This document shows positions 32,630-32,858 of a stretch of 32,858 nucleotides of DNA, one piece after another. Below the pieces are notes generated by a model. The model did no database searches, had not been told where the DNA came from, and was given only the letters and a program-made list of their open reading frames with translations. Source of the stretch: Armatimonadota bacterium (GTDB lineage Bacteria > Armatimonadota > UBA5829 > DTJY01); NCBI GenBank assembly GCA_025358205.1, contig JANYKG010000145.1:1-32858 (forward strand). Direction: 5' to 3'. Position numbers and translations under genes: made by a program. How positions within the stretch are numbered: position 1 is the stretch's first letter; each line of letters starts with the position of its first letter.

Positions 32630-32858
32630 TCACTGCGCGAGGCCGATAGCGTTTAACTGTTCTTTGGGTAAACGGAAAACTCCCTTGATGCCGGCGAGAT
32701 TGCGGACGCATATCTGGATGTGGGTCTTTTTGAAAAACCCGGAGTTCTCGTAAATTCGTCCGCCTTCGATAAAAACACCGCGCACCGTATCGAAAGGCTG
32801 TATTCCTTTGCTCTTCAGAGAAGCGTGGATATGATTGATGACCGCGCAATCAAGCTTC
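32630..32858 (-). CDS. C-terminal fragment of an unrecognised protein (5' end outside the window)
   Basis: On the minus strand a frame enters from the window edge and ends at TGA 32630-32632, encoding 75 residues. It includes INHIHASLKSKGIQPFDTV, GVFIEGGRIYENSG and KKTHIQICVRN, with C-terminus NAIGLAQ. It has the balanced composition of a real protein but contains no internal start codon. I do not recognise the family. It probably preceded the AhpD-like gene in the same direction; its bases look less GC-rich than the rest of the window. Confidence 0.55.
   Translation of the reverse strand, partial: KLDCAVINHIHASLKSKGIQPFDTVRGVFIEGGRIYENSGFFKKTHIQICVRNLAGIKGVFRLPKEQLNAIGLAQ

Noticed and set aside
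32852-32857. HindIII site at the right end as a sign of a cloning border
   Set aside because: A single 6 bp site is expected by chance; no vector sequence is seen.
1-32858. tRNA or rRNA genes and integrase-type islands
   Set aside because: No cloverleaf, rRNA motif, integrase or attachment-site pair was recognised by eye; a covariance-model search would be needed to exclude a tRNA.

Overview
The window looks like a 32.9 kb piece of a GC-rich, diderm bacterial chromosome, probably from an uncultured lineage. Clues are a beta-barrel surface protein, a LolA-like periplasmic protein, the futalosine route to menaquinone, several extracytoplasmic enzymes and very many small dispersed repeats. Something near Armatimonadota would fit, but that is inference: no rRNA, tRNA or other marker gene is present.

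Layout. 1-2301: the 3' part of a beta-barrel gene and a small exported protein, possibly a surface-appendage unit. 2324-4395: transketolase with its own promoter. 4578-6578: secreted beta-helix protein. 6579-6934: a repeat-rich intergenic stretch. 6935-8179 (minus): a protein with a ScoMcrA-like N-terminal domain and an HEYAH motif. 8397-10206: endonuclease III, a hotdog thioesterase and a LolA-like protein. 10312-12563: the two subunits of an NfnAB/SudAB-type flavin/FeS oxidoreductase, closed by a strong terminator at 12577-12609. 12685-13788: a DUF4432 sugar-epimerase-like protein. 13818-19668: a tight menaquinone block (ubiD, ubiX, prenyltransferase, mqnE, mqnA, mqnC), largely joined by ATGA overlaps, followed by an MTAP-family nucleoside phosphorylase.

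20835-26029: a MutL-like ASKHA ATPase, a barrel-sandwich/KOW protein and a phosphodiester-glycosidase-family protein. A 414 bp element lies between the first two. It has 20 bp inverted ends and carries a dead GxxExxY gene. 26037-27865: a TPR/zinc-ribbon protein (minus) and a membrane metallophosphoesterase (plus). 28089-29681: a DNA methyltransferase with a C-terminal Mrr-like nuclease domain. 29782-32450 (minus): a sugar ABC transporter (binding protein and two permeases), its binding-protein gene cut off at the 5' end. At about 32450 the sequence switches abruptly to the start of an AhpD/CMD-like gene and the tail of an unrecognised gene. This is either a real rearrangement or an assembly chimera.

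The most unusual aspect is the repeat content. At least six small repeat families are visible. Two have entered reading frames: twice in the MutL-like gene, in the same frame, and once in the beta-helix gene. One supplies a stop codon, one overlaps a start region, and two form hairpins whose arms differ between copies while pairing is kept. The best candidates for undescribed biology are the MutL-like/KOW pair, the inverted-repeat-bounded GxxExxY unit, the ScoMcrA-head/HEYAH protein and the structured repeats.
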